Shown here: one piece after another, positions 61,313-64,000 of the stretch
How positions within the stretch are numbered: the stretch's first letter is position 1
Layout of the letters: each line of letters begins with the position of its first letter
NCBI RefSeq assembly: GCF_005503015.1
Contig: NZ_SCOL01000001.1
Location: 2,356,001-2,420,000, forward strand
Direction: 5' to 3'
Source: Bacillus sp. E(2018)
GTDB lineage: Bacteria > Bacillota > Bacilli > Bacillales > Fictibacillaceae
Length of the DNA: 64,000 nucleotides
Translations under genes and position numbers: made by a program
Notes under the pieces: generated by a model
The model's database searches: none
The model's input: the letters and a program-made list of their open reading frames with translations, nothing else
Told to the model about the DNA's origin: nothing

Positions 61313-61410
61313 AAGAGAGCAAAACACTACTTTCATTTGATTTATCTGGTATAAAATAAACATATTCATATAAAACCTAAAATACGCATGATTAACAAAG
61401 GGGTATAAGT

Positions 61411-62166
61411 ATGTTACAAAGTAAAAATTTAAGAGAAAAAGTTCTTTCTATTCTTGAAGATAAAATTCAACTCATAAAAAAAGATGAAGGGGCGATCTAT
61501 CTAGTAGGTCCCATCAAACTACCTGTTAATTTATATGGAGAAACCGTTGTTTTTAACTGGTACTGCTGGTTAGAAGGTTGTGAGCAGACCGAGAACTTTG
61601 AAGAAGTGATCGATAAGCTATCTTCTGCGAACTTGGCTGAATATCAACAGTCCAGCGTTTTAGTATATGGTGACTTTGCTTACAATGATGAGGCACTTAT
61701 TCGCATGCACTCCATTTGTCACACGGGCGATATTTTTGGCAGCAAGAGATGTGACTGCGGATACCAGTTAAAGCAGTCGATGAAAATGATCGTAGAACAT
61801 GGGACTGGTGCACTCTTTTATTTAGCAAACCATGAAGGCCGTGGTATCGGTCTATTTAGTAAAGCGATGGCTTACCTCCTTCAGGAAAGTGGACAAGATA
61901 CAGTAGAAGCGAACGAAAGCCTTGGATTTGTAGATGATTCTAGAAATTACGAAGACGCTATTGAAGTATTAAAAGCATTACGTTCAAAACCCGTTACACT
62001 CATCACAAACAATCCGAAAAAATTAGAAGCACTTCATCAGGCTGGTCTTTCTGTTACAGCAAGAGCACCGATCTGGGGTGACGTTTCGGAGTATAATGAG
62101 AAGTATCTGCAAACCAAGATCAATCGATCTGGCCACTTAGATGAGGGAGTATTCACGAATGAGTAG
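61411..62166 (+). CDS. ribA: standalone GTP cyclohydrolase II paralogue
   Basis: A 251-aa protein whose residues about 80-240 are a GTP cyclohydrolase II domain. Zinc ligands Cys103, Cys114 and Cys116 in SICHTGDIFGSKRCDCG; the Asp176-Ser-Arg178 pair corresponds to the catalytic Asp and Arg; NESLGF and LITNNPKK are kept. But RQEGRGIGL is NHEGRGIGL and DYGIGAQIL is NYEDAIEVL, so activity or substrate may differ. The N-terminal 80 residues are not DHBP synthase. It overlaps ribD by 8 bp. SD AAAGGGGTATAAGT. Confidence 0.85.
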   Translation: MLQSKNLREKVLSILEDKIQLIKKDEGAIYLVGPIKLPVNLYGETVVFNWYCWLEGCEQTENFEEVIDKLSSANLAEYQQSSVLVYGDFAYNDEALIRMHSICHTGDIFGSKRCDCGYQLKQSMKMIVEHGTGALFYLANHEGRGIGLFSKAMAYLLQESGQDTVEANESLGFVDDSRNYEDAIEVLKALRSKPVTLITNNPKKLEALHQAGLSVTARAPIWGDVSEYNEKYLQTKINRSGHLDEGVFTNE

Positions 62167-63247
62167 TCACGAATTCTACATGCAGCTCGCCTTAAATAAT
62201 GCACAAGCGATGAAAGGTCAAACAGATCCCAACCCTTTGGTGGGGTCTGTGATTGTAAATCACAACGAGATCGTTGGAGTTGGTACTCACCTTAAAGCTG
62301 GTGAACCTCACGCTGAAGTTCATGCCATTCGTATGGCTGGAGAGAAAGCGAAAGGCGGTACGATTTATGTTACACTTGAACCCTGCTCTCACCACGGACG
62401 AACAGGGCCTTGTGCTGTAGCGATCGTAGAAGCTGGAATTAAGAAAGTGGTCATCGCTGCATTAGATCCGAACCCGCTCGTATCCGGAAAAGGCGTACAA
62501 ATTTTAAAAGATGCAGGAATCGAAGTGGAAACTGGAATCCTTCGAGATGAATCAGAGCGTATGAATGAAGTATTCAACAAGTTTATCGTTCAAAAGATTC
62601 CTTTCGTAACTTTGAAATCAGGCATCACGCTCGATGGAAAAATCGCGAGTCATACGAACAACAGCAAATGGATCACATCACCAGAAGCACGTGAAGATGT
62701 GCATAAATTGCGAAATGAGAATCGAGCCATACTTGTTGGCGTTAATACGGTTATTCATGATGATCCAGAATTAACGACCCGAATCCCCAACGGTCGTAAT
62801 CCGCTACGAGTGATCATGGATTCGACGCTTAAGATCCCGCTACAAGCTAAAGTAGTAACAGACCAGCTAACTGAAACCTGGGTATTTACAACTGAGAATC
62901 ACAACAAGCAAAAAAAGCTACAACTCGAAGCTCATGGTGTAAAAGTGTTCATTGCTGGTGAATCACGCGTTGATCCGCTTGAGGTTTTAAAAACACTAGG
63001 AAGTAATCTGATCTCTTCACTTTTGATCGAAGGTGGAGGTACGATTAACGCAGCTTTCCTAGAAAACAAGCTTGTTGATAAAGCCGTTTTTTACATCGCT
63101 CCTAAACTGATCGGTGGACAGCATTCACCTTCATTTTTTGGTGGGACTGGAATCGAAAAAATGTCTGATGCTATCCAGCTGCAAGATCTTACAGTTACTC
63201 AAATCGGCCCTGATTATAAGTTTACAAGTTATCCTAAATACGAATAA
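62159..63247 (+). CDS. ribD: RibD, bifunctional deaminase/reductase
   Basis: A 362-aa enzyme for steps 2 and 3 of riboflavin synthesis. Deaminase domain with zinc site HAEVHA (His51, Glu53) and PCSHHGRTGPC (Cys76, Cys85); reductase domain from about 145 (VTLKSGITLDGKIAS, KWITSPEAREDVHKLR, LIEGGGTINAAFLE). ATG 62159 follows GAGGGAG and overlaps the end of ribA. It is the ribD missing from the riboswitch operon and apparently lacks an FMN riboswitch. Confidence 0.95.
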   Translation: MSSHEFYMQLALNNAQAMKGQTDPNPLVGSVIVNHNEIVGVGTHLKAGEPHAEVHAIRMAGEKAKGGTIYVTLEPCSHHGRTGPCAVAIVEAGIKKVVIAALDPNPLVSGKGVQILKDAGIEVETGILRDESERMNEVFNKFIVQKIPFVTLKSGITLDGKIASHTNNSKWITSPEAREDVHKLRNENRAILVGVNTVIHDDPELTTRIPNGRNPLRVIMDSTLKIPLQAKVVTDQLTETWVFTTENHNKQKKLQLEAHGVKVFIAGESRVDPLEVLKTLGSNLISSLLIEGGGTINAAFLENKLVDKAVFYIAPKLIGGQHSPSFFGGTGIEKMSDAIQLQDLTVTQIGPDYKFTSYPKYE

Positions 63248-63260
63248 GAGGTATATATAA

Positions 63261-63839
63261 ATGAGATTTGGTTTTGACATTGATGATACGTTGATTAATC
63301 TTCGCCAACATGCTTTTCATATCTACAATAAAAAATTAAAACAAGATGTTCCGATTGATGTTTTTGACACGATTGAAACCCTAGAGATTCATGAGCCGTT
63401 CGGTCTCTCCAAAAAGGAAGGCAATCAGATGTGGATCGATTCTATGGAAGAGATTTATTTTACAGATTGTCCTGCATATCCTGATGCAGTTGAAGTACTA
63501 CAAGAACTTCATAAAGAGGGGCATGAAATCTTCTACATTACAGCAAGACCTGCAAAACATTGTGAAGAAACAAAGAAATGGGTCGAGAATGCTGGATTCC
63601 CGGTTCAAGAAGGTCGTTTCTTCTGTGGTATGAAAGATGAGGAGAAAATCCATACGATTAAAGATTTGAAACTGGATTTTTACTTTGATGACAAGCCCAA
63701 TGTCTTAAATACCCTTACTGAAGAACCTGTTCAGCTATATGTTAGACATCAAAATTACAACAAACATTTGGACATGCCTCGTTTAACGAATTGGTCAGAG
63801 TTAAAAGAAATTATAAAAAAACATACCGATAAAAAATAG
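63261..63839 (+). CDS. HAD-superfamily phosphatase (5'-nucleotidase type)
   Basis: A 192-aa HAD protein: motif I FDIDDTL (Asp5, Asp7), motif II ITARP, Lys before motif III (KDLKLDFYFDDKPN). It resembles the NT5C/YqfW nucleotidase group. Thirteen bp after ribD on the same strand and before a terminator, so third gene of ribA-ribD-HAD. The pathway needs a phosphatase after RibD; a role there is inference only. Confidence 0.82.
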   Translation: MRFGFDIDDTLINLRQHAFHIYNKKLKQDVPIDVFDTIETLEIHEPFGLSKKEGNQMWIDSMEEIYFTDCPAYPDAVEVLQELHKEGHEIFYITARPAKHCEETKKWVENAGFPVQEGRFFCGMKDEEKIHTIKDLKLDFYFDDKPNVLNTLTEEPVQLYVRHQNYNKHLDMPRLTNWSELKEIIKKHTDKK

Positions 63840-63868
63840 TACGCAGTCTTTTGTTTGATGTTTCTTAA

Positions 63869-63902
63869 GATAGCACGTTAAAAGACGTGCTGTTTTTTTA
63901 TA
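63869..63902 (+). terminator. terminator of the ribA-ribD-HAD operon
   Basis: Stem AGCACGT / ACGTGCT and seven T. Confidence 0.85.
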
Positions 63903-63946
63903 CTCACATTTTGGTGTATGGTAATAAGACTGGAGGCTAAAATGAT

Positions 63947-64000
63947 ATGCTGCTATTCTTATTGCTTTGTTTACTCACTGCAGGTTTTTTTATAGAGATC
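63947..64000 (+). CDS. start of an unidentified gene (3' end outside window)
   Basis: ATG 63947 lies 10 nt after GGAGG and opens MLLFLLLCLLTAGFFIEI to the window end, a hydrophobic N-terminus consistent with a signal peptide or first helix. Too short to identify. Confidence 0.45.
   Translation, partial: MLLFLLLCLLTAGFFIEI

Overview
This 64 kb window is chromosomal DNA of a low-GC, endospore-forming Bacillaceae. The gene content and order closely follow the ecs-hit-serC-trpP-yhaH-hpr-yhaI-prsA-yhaL-yhaM-yhaN-yhaO-yhaP-yhaQ block of Bacillus subtilis. Spore markers are an alpha/beta-type SASP, a GerA-type germinant receptor operon, two YjcZ-type micro-proteins and a YhaL protein. Fictibacillus or a close relative is my best guess, but the genus cannot be fixed from sequence reading alone. 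I saw no rRNA, tRNA, CRISPR array, prophage or transposase gene.

Layout. 0-10 kb: ecsBA (minus strand), a PCYCGC lipoprotein, hit, serC, trpP behind a candidate TRAP-binding leader, a DUF1232 protein, yhaH, scoC (hpr), yhaI, ypmS, three very small genes, and prsA. 10-22 kb (minus strand): yhaL, an MFS transporter behind what looks like a peptide-plus-terminator attenuator, yhaM, a CssRS-like secretion-stress two-component system, the Rad50/SbcD-like pair yhaN-yhaO, and the ABC exporter yhaQ-yhaP. 22-33 kb: yhzD, a GNAT acetyltransferase, dhaS, yhaX, yheA, yheB, a Dph6-like ATP pyrophosphatase, a polysaccharide deacetylase with a suspicious in-frame TGA, a PucR-type regulator, msmX with a cre-like box, a cystine-type ABC importer without its own ATPase, and a SASP gene. 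33-45 kb: an ArsR regulator, an aldehyde dehydrogenase, an SDR, a DUF2157/GDYXXLXY pair, hemAT, a small lipoprotein, and the heterodimeric multidrug exporter bmrCD with an attenuator-like leader. 45-64 kb: FMN riboswitch then ribE-ribBA-ribH, a Ktr potassium transporter, membrane proteins, yhbD plus a bactofilin, a gerA-C-D-B receptor operon, a divergent MFS/HxlR pair, a flavin amine oxidase, a DinB protein, and an unlinked ribA-ribD-HAD operon. ecsB runs off the left edge and an unidentified gene runs off the right edge.

Themes. Protein export and its stress response cluster together: EcsAB, ScoC, PrsA and CssRS. Riboflavin synthesis is split: ribD is absent from the riboswitch-controlled operon and sits 14 kb away beside a second, diverged GTP cyclohydrolase II and a HAD phosphatase. 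Two multidrug-type exporters (the MFS at 10.4 kb and bmrCD at 40.6 kb) each follow a very short ORF with a strong ribosome binding site plus intrinsic terminators, suggesting ribosome-mediated attenuation.

The intergenic DNA is repeat-rich. There are at least six copies of a MITE-like element with GTTGATT/AATCAAC ends, a 20-bp tandem array at 24.4 kb, a 21-bp array at 45.0 kb, and a structured direct-repeat element at 22.5 kb. Start codons were chosen by Shine-Dalgarno (SD) spacing and often differ from the longest open frame.
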